A model generated the notes under the pieces. The model was not told the origin of the DNA, searched no databases, and saw only the letters and a list, made by a program, of their open reading frames with translations. A stretch of 37,709 bases of DNA from Dehalococcoidia bacterium. GTDB lineage: Bacteria; Chloroflexota; Dehalococcoidia; SM23-28-2; HRBIN24. Positions 16,307-23,652 of this stretch are shown piece by piece; position 1 is the stretch's first letter, and the number at the start of each line of letters is the position of its first letter. A program made the translations under genes and the position numbers. Where the stretch lies: positions 1-37,709 of the forward strand of contig JAVVHA010000017.1 in NCBI GenBank assembly GCA_032249735.1, given 5' to 3'.

Positions 16307-16836
16307 GGCCCTTCATCTACACTGTTGGCCACTCCAATCGTGGGTGGGAGGAGTTCCTGGCGGCCTTGCTAGCCCACGGGGTGGGCCATCTGGTGGACAT
16401 ACGACGGTGGCCCACCTCTCGCCGTCATCCTCACTTCTGCCGGGGGCATTTGTCCTGGGCCCTGCCGGCTGCGGGCATTGGCTATTGGCACCTGCCCGAG
16501 TTGGGAGGGCGTAGGGGCCCGGCCCATCCCCACTCCCTTAACACGGGCTGGACGAGCCCCGGCTTCCGCGCCTACGCTGACCACATGCTCACCTCCGAAT
16601 TTCGGGCGGGGATGAGGGCCCTTCAGGCCTTGGCCCAGGCCCACCCCACGGCCATCATGTGCGCCGAGGCTACCTACCGCCGTTGCCACCGCATGCTGGT
16701 GGCCGATTATCTCGCCCTCCACGGCTGGGAGGTGCGACACATCCTGGACGCCCGCCGCTGGCAGCCCCACCGGCTCACCCCCTTCGCCCGGCGGGAGGGG
16801 GTGGACGTCCTATACCCGGCTCTTCTTCCAGGCTAG
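16303..16836 (+). CDS. DUF488 family protein with non-standard (CTG) start
   Basis: A protein of about 177 aa. The family hallmarks are IYTVGHSNRGWEEF at the N-terminus, DIRRWPTSRRHPHF, and CAEATYRRCHRMLVADYL with the two conserved Cys and the CHR segment. DUF488 proteins are small and of unproven function. The first ATG/GTG/TTG in frame is TTG 16366, which would delete the TVGHSN motif. The open frame upstream offers only CTG 16303, overlapping the preceding TGA stop (CTGA), so a coupled CTG start is the likeliest reading. Its TAG stop shares the palindrome CTAG with the convergent TPP-enzyme stop. Confidence 0.8.
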   Translation: MRPFIYTVGHSNRGWEEFLAALLAHGVGHLVDIRRWPTSRRHPHFCRGHLSWALPAAGIGYWHLPELGGRRGPAHPHSLNTGWTSPGFRAYADHMLTSEFRAGMRALQALAQAHPTAIMCAEATYRRCHRMLVADYLALHGWEVRHILDARRWQPHRLTPFARREGVDVLYPALLPG

Positions 16837-18575
16837 AGCTCCCGCTGCCCGTAGTAGGGTAGGGTGGTCTTGCCCTCCTGGGGAGCTTCTGTCTTGGGTG
16901 GTGCTGCTATCCCCATCATGGCCAGGGTGACGGGGGCGATGACCTCCCGGTCGATGAGGACGTTGACACAGGCCACCTGGCCGGTGGCCAAGGCCCTGTC
17001 CAGGGCGGGGCCTATCTCCTGGGGACGCTGCACCAACTCGGGATGGGCGCCGAACCCCGCCGCCGCCCGCTCATAGTGCACCAGCCCTAGCTCGGTGGCG
17101 ATGGTGCGCCCCCTGAACATGATCTGCTGGCCATGACGGGACATGCCCCAGGCCCCATCGTTGAAGATGACGCAGACGAAGGAGAGGCCGTGCCGCACAG
17201 CCGACTCGAACTCGGCGAAGTTGAGGCCCACCGAGCCATCGCCGGTGACCAGGAAAACGCGGCTCTGAGGATGGGCCAGCTTGGCGGCCATGGCAAAGGG
17301 CAGCCCTACCCCCAGACAACCCAGGTACCCGTGGGAGAGGAAGCGCCCTGGCCGGCGCATGACGGCGGCGTCGGCCATCCATGCAGCCGCCTCCCCACCG
17401 TCGGCCACCACTACGTCGTCTGGGCCCAAGCGTTGCGCCAACTCGTGGGCCAGGCGGAAGGGGTGGATGGGTATGACGTCCTTCTCCAGGGCCTCGCGGA
17501 AGGCCTCGCGGCGGGCTTGACGGGCGCGATGGAGAACCTCCAGCCAACGGGTGCGCGAGGGCCATCGCCTCTTCCTGGCCTCGGCCACCAAGAGACGCAA
17601 GGTCTCCCGGCAGTCGGCCACCACCCCGATCTGGACGTCCCTCAGCCGGCCGATCTCCTCCCCCTCGATGTCCACCTGTGCCAGCCGTGCCTGGGGTGGG
17701 ATAACCGAGGCCTGGCGGCCGCCGGTAAATAGGCCCAGCCTGGCCCCGAGGATGAGAACGGCATCGGCAGGGCCCGCCTCTTCCTGCACCTGGGATGAGG
17801 AGAAGATGGCGAAGTTGCCATATCCCAGAGGGGTGTCCTCAGGGACAGCGCCGCGGGCCTTGGCGTTCATGAAGACGGGCACCTGGGTGACCTCCGCCAG
17901 CTCCCGCAACAGCTCCGCCCCGCCCGAGAACCATACCCCTCCCCCAGCCATGATGACCGGGCGCTCCGCCTCCTGCAGCAGCTGAAGGATGGCCTCCACC
18001 GCCTCCGCCCGGGGCGCGGGAGGGTTCTGGGGACGTACCTGCTGCGGCCATATCACCTCTTCCTCCTCGGCGCGGGCGAAGAGGACGTCCACCGGCACCT
18101 CCAGGTATACGGGGCCGGGACGGCCCGTGATGGCGTGGCGGATGGCCATAGCCGTATATTCGGCGATGCGCTCCCGGTGGTAGACGCAGCGGGCCCATTT
18201 GGTGAAGGGGCGCACCATCTCTAGCTGGGGGAAGGCCTGTAGGGGTAAGGTATCCTCGTCCCGCAGGGGGCTGCGGCCCGCCAGCACCAGCATGGGCACG
18301 CAGTCCATGTAGGCGTTGGCGATGCCTGTGACGGCATCGGTGATGCCCGGCCCAGCCGTCACCAGGCAGACGGCCAGGCGGCCCGTGGTGCGGGCCCAGC
18401 CATCGGCCATGTGGGCAGCCGCCTGCTCATGACGGACATCGATGATGCGGAACCCGAGGCGGTCGCACGCCTCCAGGATGGGGTCGATGTGGCCCCCGTG
18501 GAGGGTGAACACCTCCTTTATCCCCTCCTGCTGCAGGACTCGGGCGATCATCTCGCCGCCGTGGATCTTGGCCAT
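16833..18575 (-). CDS. Thiamine-diphosphate-dependent enzyme, acetolactate synthase-like
   Basis: A 580-aa TPP enzyme of the three-domain decarboxylase/ligase family. The N-terminal Pyr domain contains the catalytic Glu50 (DVRHEQAAAHMADGWAR) and GPGITDAVTGIANAY. The central domain follows, and the C-terminal PP domain has GDGSVGLNFAEFESAVRHGL with NDGAWG. This resembles large subunits of acetolactate synthase, but also 2-hydroxyacyl-CoA lyase and oxalyl-CoA decarboxylase. No regulatory subunit gene is nearby, so biosynthetic acetolactate synthesis is doubtful and the substrate is left open. A strong site GAGGAGGTGAAG precedes the ATG. The gene stands alone on the minus strand. Confidence 0.85.
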   Translation of the reverse strand: MAKIHGGEMIARVLQQEGIKEVFTLHGGHIDPILEACDRLGFRIIDVRHEQAAAHMADGWARTTGRLAVCLVTAGPGITDAVTGIANAYMDCVPMLVLAGRSPLRDEDTLPLQAFPQLEMVRPFTKWARCVYHRERIAEYTAMAIRHAITGRPGPVYLEVPVDVLFARAEEEEVIWPQQVRPQNPPAPRAEAVEAILQLLQEAERPVIMAGGGVWFSGGAELLRELAEVTQVPVFMNAKARGAVPEDTPLGYGNFAIFSSSQVQEEAGPADAVLILGARLGLFTGGRQASVIPPQARLAQVDIEGEEIGRLRDVQIGVVADCRETLRLLVAEARKRRWPSRTRWLEVLHRARQARREAFREALEKDVIPIHPFRLAHELAQRLGPDDVVVADGGEAAAWMADAAVMRRPGRFLSHGYLGCLGVGLPFAMAAKLAHPQSRVFLVTGDGSVGLNFAEFESAVRHGLSFVCVIFNDGAWGMSRHGQQIMFRGRTIATELGLVHYERAAAGFGAHPELVQRPQEIGPALDRALATGQVACVNVLIDREVIAPVTLAMMGIAAPPKTEAPQEGKTTLPYYGQREL

Positions 18576-18688
18576 GCCTTCACCTCCTCACGATGGTGGC
18601 GACATAAGGTTGGGCCGCAGGGTGCCAGGTTGTCAACTGGCCCTTTCTTTCGCCTAGAGGGAGAGGTGGCCTAAAATGCTAAGGTGAG

Positions 18689-20017
18689 ATGTTCGAGGCC
18701 CTGACCGAGAGGCTGCACAAGGTCTTCCAGGGCCTGGCCCGCCGGGGCGTCGTCGGCGAGAGGGATCTGGAAGAGGCCCTTAAGGAGGTCCGCTTGGCCC
18801 TCCTGGAGGCCGATGTCCATGTTCAAGTGGTGCGCCAGTTCTTGGAGCGGGTGCGGGAGAGGGCGCAAGGGGCCCAGGTCCACCGCTCTCTCACCCCCGT
18901 GCAGCAGGTGATCGATATCGTCCACCAGGAGCTGACGTCCCTTCTGGGGGGAGGCCATGTGGGCCTCATCCTAGCGCCTTCACCTCCCACGGTGGTCATG
19001 CTGGTGGGGCTCAAAGGTGGAGGGAAGACGACCACCTGCGCCAAGCTGGCCCTCATGCTGCGCCGTCAGGGGCATAGGCCCCTTATGGTGGCCGCCGACC
19101 CCTTCCGCATGGCTGCCGCCGAGCAGCTACAGTCCCTCGGGCGGCAGTTGCAGGTGCCGGTGCTGGTAGGGCAAGGGGGGCCGCAAGAGGTTGCCCAGGC
19201 CCTTCACCAAGAGGCCCGGCGCCTGGGCGCTACCGTGGCCCTAGTGGACACCTTCGGCTGCCTGGCCCTGGACGGCCAGGAGCTGGAGGGCCTCACGGCC
19301 CTGCGGCAGGCCCTGCGCCCCCAGGAGATCATCCTGGTGGCCGATGCCATGACGGGTCAGGAGGCGGTGCGGGCGGCCCAGACCTTCCATGAGGCCCTGG
19401 GCCTCACTGGCGTGGTCCTCACCAAGGCCGATGGCGATGCCCGCGGTGGCGCTGCCCTCTCCATCCGGGCCGTCACTGGCGTGCCCATCAAGTGGGTGGG
19501 CACAGGCGAGAAGCCTAACGCCTTGGAGCCCTTCCACCCCGACCGCTTCGCCAGCCGCATCCTGGGCATGGGTGACATCCTCACCCTCATCGAGAAGGCC
19601 AAGGAGGAGGTCAGCCGACAGGAGGCGGAGGCCCTGGCGCAGCGGGCCCGCCGCGGCGAGATCACCCTGGAGGACCTGTTGGCCCAGCTCCAGAAGCTTC
19701 AGCGCATGGGGCCCATATCGCAGCTCCTGGGCCTCCTGCCGGGCGCTGCCTCCCTGCCTGCTCAGTCCCTGGACGCCGCCCTGGGCGAGCGTTACCTGAA
19801 GCGGGCAGAGGCCATCATCCTCTCCATGACCCCTGAAGAAAGGCGGCGCCCGGAGATCATCGACGGCAGCCGCAAGCGACGCATCGCCCGCGGCTCGGGC
19901 ACCAGCCCGGCAGAGGTGAACCAATTGCTGGACCAATACTGGCAGATGCGCCGGCTGCTACAGCACCTCTCCAAGACCCAGGGTCGTCAGCCCATGGGCC
20001 GCTGGCGCATACGTTAA
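18689..20017 (+). CDS. ffh: Signal recognition particle protein Ffh with a divergent G3 motif
   Basis: A 442-aa SRP54 GTPase that carries nascent membrane proteins to FtsY. The order is an N domain (about 1-95), a G domain with the P-loop GLKGGGKTTT (107-116) and ADPFRMAAAEQL (136-147), then VADAMTGQ, TKADGDARGGAAL and GTGEKPNALEPFHPDRFASR. The M domain ends with GSRKRRIARGSG, the SRP RNA-binding helix. The G3 motif, normally DTAGR, reads DTFGC (187-191), and P-loop and G4 positions also vary (GLKGGGKT, TKAD). The protein is otherwise complete. It is followed by rpsP with 13 bases between stop and start. Confidence 0.95.
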   Translation: MFEALTERLHKVFQGLARRGVVGERDLEEALKEVRLALLEADVHVQVVRQFLERVRERAQGAQVHRSLTPVQQVIDIVHQELTSLLGGGHVGLILAPSPPTVVMLVGLKGGGKTTTCAKLALMLRRQGHRPLMVAADPFRMAAAEQLQSLGRQLQVPVLVGQGGPQEVAQALHQEARRLGATVALVDTFGCLALDGQELEGLTALRQALRPQEIILVADAMTGQEAVRAAQTFHEALGLTGVVLTKADGDARGGAALSIRAVTGVPIKWVGTGEKPNALEPFHPDRFASRILGMGDILTLIEKAKEEVSRQEAEALAQRARRGEITLEDLLAQLQKLQRMGPISQLLGLLPGAASLPAQSLDAALGERYLKRAEAIILSMTPEERRRPEIIDGSRKRRIARGSGTSPAEVNQLLDQYWQMRRLLQHLSKTQGRQPMGRWRIR

Positions 20018-20030
20018 GGAGGTGTGAGCC

Positions 20031-20357
20031 TTGTTGAGGATCCGTTTGGCAAGACACGGGCGGCGCAACCGCCCCTTCTACCGCATCGTGGTGGCCGACG
20101 CCCGCGCCCCTAGGGACGGCAAGTTCGTGGACGTGGTGGGCTGGTACGATCCCCTGCCCGAGCCAGCCCAAATCCATGTGGAGGAGGAGCGGGCCATCCA
20201 TTGGCTTCGTCAGGGCGCCCAGCCCACGGAGGCGGTGGCCAAGCTCTTCACCAAGTTGGGCATCATGGAGAAGGCGGGCAAGGAGCCCTTCGTCTATACC
20301 AAGCACCTCGCCCGCATCGCGGCGGCCAAGACCCGCACCCCTGGCACGGAGGATTAG
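20031..20357 (+). CDS. rpsP: 30S ribosomal protein S16
   Basis: A 108-aa small-subunit protein. It begins MLRIRLARHGRRNRPFYRIV and continues with DARAPRDGKFVDVVGWYDPL, then QPTEAVAKLFTKLGI, all standard S16. The start is TTG 20031 (a second TTG follows at once), supported by a perfect AGGAGGTG at 20017-20024 six bases upstream. The C-terminal tail is a basic extension. The gene follows ffh and precedes khpA and rimM, a common rpsP neighbourhood. Confidence 0.96.
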   Translation: MLRIRLARHGRRNRPFYRIVVADARAPRDGKFVDVVGWYDPLPEPAQIHVEEERAIHWLRQGAQPTEAVAKLFTKLGIMEKAGKEPFVYTKHLARIAAAKTRTPGTED

Positions 20358-20360
20358 GAC

Positions 20361-20588
20361 ATGAAGGAGTTGGTGGAGCTAGTGGCCAAGGCCATCGTCG
20401 ACCACCCCGACCAGGTGGAGGTGACCCAGGAGGACCTGGGCGACCAGGTAGTCCTCCGCTTGCGGGTGGCGGAGGAGGACATGGGCAGGATCATCGGCAA
20501 GCAGGGACGCATCGCCAATGCCTTGCGCACCCTGCTGCGGGTGGCTGCTGCCCGTCAGGGCACCAAGGCCGTACTCGAGATCGGCTAG
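20361..20588 (+). CDS. khpA: RNA-binding KH-domain protein KhpA
   Basis: A 75-aa protein made of a single KH domain with the GxxG loop GKQG at residues 46-49 ([19 protein letters not shown]). KhpA is a small RNA-binding protein that dimerises and pairs with KhpB, also encoded here at 7016. The ATG lies three bases after the rpsP stop. It sits in the usual place between rpsP and rimM. The stop is followed immediately by a tandem 13-base duplication rich in stop codons. Confidence 0.95.
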   Translation: MKELVELVAKAIVDHPDQVEVTQEDLGDQVVLRLRVAEEDMGRIIGKQGRIANALRTLLRVAAARQGTKAVLEIG

Positions 20589-20610
20589 TAGTGATAGCTA
20601 GTAGTGATAG
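20585..20610 (+). repeat. Perfect 13-bp tandem duplication at the khpA stop
   Basis: The 13-base unit CTAGTAGTGATAG occurs twice in direct succession (20585-20597 and 20598-20610). The first copy contains the khpA TAG stop. Each copy holds several stop triplets (TAG, TAG, TGA, TAG). It looks like a recent slippage duplication in the spacer before rimM. Confidence 0.9.
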
Positions 20611-20623
20611 GGAGATGGACGAC

Positions 20624-21139
20624 ATGGGGCCCCGGGATGTGCGCCCGGGCTTTGTGGTTGTTGGGGTGGTGGTGCGCCCTTTCGGCATCCGAGGTGAGGT
20701 GCTGGTGGACATCCTCACCCACGACCTTTCCCATCTCTCCCCTGGCCGGACGGTTTATGTGGGGGGCGAGCCCCGTGTCATCGAGGGGTGCCGCTTCCAC
20801 CGGGGACGGGCCATCATCCGCTTGGCCGGCATAGAGGGCCGCCATCAGGCGGAGGGTCTCCGCTCCTTCTACCTGGAGGTTCCCGAGGGGGAGCTGGCCC
20901 CCCTGGAGGAGGGGGAGTATTACTACTACCAGCTGGTGGGGCTGGAGGTGTGCACCACATCTGGCACCAAGTTGGGCCATGTGGTGGAGGTCATGGCCAC
21001 CGGTGGCGACCACCAGGTCCTGGTGGTGCGGGGGCCAAGAGGAGAGGTGCTGGTGCCAGCGGTGGACGAGTTCGTGCGCGAGGTGGACCTCCAAAGGGGC
21101 CTGTTGGTGGTGGAGGAGGTGCCAGGCCTCCTCACATAA
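20624..21139 (+). CDS. rimM: Ribosome maturation factor RimM
   Basis: A 171-aa 16S rRNA processing factor that binds S19 in the assembling 30S head. The N-terminal barrel shows VGVVVRPFGIRGEVLVDIL and the C-terminal PRC-barrel shows YYYQLVGLEVCT, then LGHVVEVMATGGDHQVLVV and LVPAVDEFVREVDL. The frame is open much further upstream. The family start and an AGGGAG nine bases ahead favour ATG 20624 over ATG 20615 or GTG 20591. The usual downstream partner trmD is missing; the next gene is the convergent rho. Confidence 0.94.
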   Translation: MGPRDVRPGFVVVGVVVRPFGIRGEVLVDILTHDLSHLSPGRTVYVGGEPRVIEGCRFHRGRAIIRLAGIEGRHQAEGLRSFYLEVPEGELAPLEEGEYYYYQLVGLEVCTTSGTKLGHVVEVMATGGDHQVLVVRGPRGEVLVPAVDEFVREVDLQRGLLVVEEVPGLLT

Positions 21140-21166
21140 ACCCTCACCTTTGCGCGACGGCGACCG

Positions 21167-22462
21167 TCAGGTCACCAGCTCTATCTGGCTGAGAAGCTGC
21201 TCGTTGGACTTGGTGCGACGTAGCTGCTCCAACACGCGCTCGGTGACCTTCAGGGCAGCGTCTTGAGCATAGGGCTGCTCCACAGCGAAGTCCTCGGCCA
21301 TGCGAGCCAGGGCGCGGCGAAAGAGGGCCAGGCGCTGCGCCGTCTTTTCGTCCAGCATCATCTCCTCCCGCCGCGTGCCGCTCTTGAAGATGTCCACGGC
21401 GGGGAAGATGCGCTTCTCGGCTAGGCGGCGGTCCAGCCATAGCTCCCAGTTGCCCGTCCCCTTGAACTCCTCGAAGATGACCTCGTCCATGCGGGAGCCG
21501 GTATCGATGAGGCAAGTGGCGATGATGGTGAGGGAGCCTCCTTCCTCGGTGTTGCGGGCGGTGCCGAAGAGCCGCTTGGGGGGGTGAAGGGCCACGGGGT
21601 CGATACCCCCCGAGAGGGTGCGGCCGCTGGGGGGTAGGGAGAGGTTGTAGGCCCTGGTCAGACGGGTGATGCCGTCCAGCAGCACCATAATGTGCTTGCC
21701 CATCTCCACCAGCCGTTTGGCCCGCTCGATGGCCAGCTCGGCCACCCGCGTCTGCACCTCCTCGGGGTCATCGAAGGTGGCGGCGATGACCTCGGCCCCG
21801 TCCTGCTCCACCGAGCGGCGCCAATCGGTCACCTCCTCCGGCCGTTCCCCTATCAGTAGGATCATCACCTGGATGTCGTCATAGCGATTGAGGACGGCAC
21901 GGGCGATGTGCTTAAGGAGCATGGTCTTTCCCCCCTTAGGGGGCGAGACCACCAGCCCTCGCTGCCCTCGTCCCAGGGGGGCTACCAAGTCGATGAGGCG
22001 GGTGGTGGGGTTGGGGTCCCCAGCCTCCAGCTGCAGGAACTTGGTGGGGAAGGTGGGGATGAGCTGTTCGAACACTGGGCGGCCCTTGGCCACCTCCGGG
22101 TCCAGGCCGTTGATGGCCTCCACCCGCAGTAGCCCGTAATACTTCTCCGTCTCCTTGGGGGGCCGCACCTGGCCCATGACGTAGTCGCCGGTGCGCAGGC
22201 CGAAGCGGCGGATCTGGGACTGGGACACGTAGACATCGCTGGGGCTGGGCTTGTAGCCGCTGGTGCGCAAAAACCCGTACCCCTCGCCGGTGATCTCCAG
22301 GATGCCGCCGGCGAAGTAGTTGCCCTCCCGCTCGGCCCTGGCCTGCAGGATACGGAGGATGAGCTCCTGCTTGCGTAAGGAGGATAGGCCAGTAAGGCCC
22401 AGGGAGCGGGCCTCCTCCAGGAGCTCTTCGCGCGTCTTGGCCTCTAGCTCGGCAATGCTCAT
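21167..22462 (-). CDS. rho: Transcription termination factor Rho
   Basis: A 431-aa RNA-dependent ATPase helicase. An N-terminal Rho_N helical segment (1-45) is followed by the cold-shock-like RNA-binding domain (about 48-115, [15 protein letters not shown]) and the RecA-type motor. The motor has Walker A PPKGGKT (174-180), ERPEEVTD, Walker [10 protein letters not shown], and [17 protein letters not shown] with [11 protein letters not shown]. Several usually constant positions differ: IGERPEEV for IDERPEEV, LTRAYN for [15 protein letters not shown] for LQRPKRFFG. The catalytic Glu and lysine are kept. It has its own promoter, back to back with that of hrcA. Confidence 0.96.
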   Translation of the reverse strand: MSIAELEAKTREELLEEARSLGLTGLSSLRKQELILRILQARAEREGNYFAGGILEITGEGYGFLRTSGYKPSPSDVYVSQSQIRRFGLRTGDYVMGQVRPPKETEKYYGLLRVEAINGLDPEVAKGRPVFEQLIPTFPTKFLQLEAGDPNPTTRLIDLVAPLGRGQRGLVVSPPKGGKTMLLKHIARAVLNRYDDIQVMILLIGERPEEVTDWRRSVEQDGAEVIAATFDDPEEVQTRVAELAIERAKRLVEMGKHIMVLLDGITRLTRAYNLSLPPSGRTLSGGIDPVALHPPKRLFGTARNTEEGGSLTIIATCLIDTGSRMDEVIFEEFKGTGNWELWLDRRLAEKRIFPAVDIFKSGTRREEMMLDEKTAQRLALFRRALARMAEDFAVEQPYAQDAALKVTERVLEQLRRTKSNEQLLSQIELVT

Positions 22463-22515
22463 GGACCCCGTCTACCTCGAGGGGGAGCCCCGTTGCGCTG
22501 AGGGGGGCATTTCCC

Positions 22516-22544
22516 AGTGTAAGGCGGGCTGTCGCCCCTGACAA
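22516..22544 (-). promoter_or_regulatory. Promoter of rho
   Basis: On the minus strand TTGTCA (22544-22539) and TACACT (22521-22516) are separated by exactly 17 bases, matching nine of twelve sigma-70 positions. Transcription would start near 22509, leaving a leader of about 47 bases before the rho ATG at 22462. Confidence 0.65.
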
Positions 22545-22552
22545 GGCCTTCC

Positions 22553-22581
22553 TTGACACCGCCCCGCCAGGCTGATAAAGT
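22553..22581 (+). promoter_or_regulatory. Promoter of the hrcA-grpE-dnaK operon
   Basis: A perfect TTGACA (22553-22558) is followed after 17 bases by TAAAGT (22576-22581), which matches four of six -10 positions. The predicted start of transcription, near 22588, lies directly at the CIRCE operator, as expected for HrcA-controlled vegetative promoters. The -35 box is only eight bases from that of the divergent rho promoter. Confidence 0.75.
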
Positions 22582-22590
22582 TTAAGTTGG

Positions 22591-22617
22591 TTAGCACTCT
22601 CAGTCCAAGAGTGCTAA
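22591..22617 (+). promoter_or_regulatory. CIRCE operator (HrcA binding site)
   Basis: The inverted repeat TTAGCACTC (22591-22599), nine bases, GAGTGCTAA (22609-22617) is an exact match to the CIRCE consensus with no mismatch in either arm. HrcA binds it and represses the operon, with relief on heat shock. It lies between the promoter and the hrcA start, so it controls the repressor's own gene together with grpE and dnaK. Confidence 0.97.
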
Positions 22618-22630
22618 CTAGGGTGATAAG

Positions 22631-23647
22631 GTGCTCACAGCTCGGCGGGCAGCCATCTTGCGGTACGTGGTGGATGAGTATGTGGACTCTGGGCAGCCGG
22701 TGGCCTCACGCACTGTGGCCCAGAAGTACCGGCTGCCCATCTCGCCGGCCACTATCCGCAACGAGATGATGCGGCTGGAGGAGGAGGGGTACCTTCATCA
22801 GCCCCACACTTCCGCTGGGCGGGTCCCCTCCGACAAGGGTTACCGGTACTACGTGGAGTGGCTGATGCGGGAGGAGACGCCGCCAGAGGCTGTTCGCCAG
22901 CGGATCCGGGAGGAGATGTGGCAAGCGGCCAGGCGGCTGGAGGAGTGGGCACGGGTGGCGGCTGCCGCCTTAGCGGCCTACGTGCACGGTATGGCCCTGG
23001 TGACCATGCCTCATGGCCCCCCTGCCCGCCTGCGCTGGCTGGAGGTGGTGAAGCTCCACGACCCCCTGGTGCTGGTGGTGGTGGTGCTCTATCAGGCCCG
23101 GGTGCGAGAGAAGGTCCTCCCCCTGGGGGAGGTGGGGCAGGAAGACCTCTCGGACGCTGCCCACCGTCTCAGCTATCGCTTCGCGGGCATGGCTGCGCAC
23201 CAACTGCGGCGGGTCATCCCATATCTCTCGGCACAGGAGAGGGAGATTATGAATGCTGCTGCCTCCCTTCTGGAGGAGGAGGACGCCGCCGCCCATCGTC
23301 CAGCGGCCCTGGAGGGGATCAAGGAGCTTTTGGGCTATCCGGAGTTTGCCGACCGCCGCCAGGTGTTGGCCATCCTCGACTATCTGGAGGGGGAGGGCAT
23401 AAGCCGCCTCCTCCCCTACCCCCTGCCTCCTCAGGGGGGCGTGAGGGTGGTCATCGGCAGCGAGCACCCGGAGGAGCCCCTTCGCCACCTGAGCATGGTG
23501 GTGGCCTCCTATCCCGCCCCCGGAGGGGGCCAAGGGGGGGTGGCGGTGGTGGGGCCCACCCGCTTCCGCTACGGCCGGGCCGTGGGCATGGTGCGCTACC
23601 TCGCCTCCCTTATGGAGCAGATCACCCAGGCTTGGTGGGGAGGGTAG
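22631..23647 (+). CDS. hrcA: Heat-inducible transcription repressor HrcA
   Basis: A 338-aa repressor that binds CIRCE. The N-terminal winged helix is clear: LTARRAAILRYVVDEYVDSG, SRTVAQKYRLPISPATIRNE and EEGYLHQPHTSAGRVPSDKG, all HrcA signatures. The C-terminal GAF-like and dimerisation parts follow (ALEGIKELLGYPEF, IGSEH and VVGPTRFRYGRAVGMVRYL). The GTG start is 14 bases after CIRCE. It leads hrcA-grpE-dnaK, with five bases to grpE. Confidence 0.96.
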   Translation: MLTARRAAILRYVVDEYVDSGQPVASRTVAQKYRLPISPATIRNEMMRLEEEGYLHQPHTSAGRVPSDKGYRYYVEWLMREETPPEAVRQRIREEMWQAARRLEEWARVAAAALAAYVHGMALVTMPHGPPARLRWLEVVKLHDPLVLVVVVLYQARVREKVLPLGEVGQEDLSDAAHRLSYRFAGMAAHQLRRVIPYLSAQEREIMNAAASLLEEEDAAAHRPAALEGIKELLGYPEFADRRQVLAILDYLEGEGISRLLPYPLPPQGGVRVVIGSEHPEEPLRHLSMVVASYPAPGGGQGGVAVVGPTRFRYGRAVGMVRYLASLMEQITQAWWGG

Positions 23648-23652
23648 AGAGC

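Noticed and set aside
18630-18677. TTGTCA (18630) or TAAAAT (18672) as an ffh promoter
   Set aside because: The spacing between them is wrong, and the TAAAAT box is so close to the ATG that the ribosome site would fall at or before the transcription start.
21150-21167. GACGG-cga-CCGTC hairpin between rimM and rho as a terminator
   Set aside because: A five-base-pair stem with a three-base loop and no T run is too weak to call.
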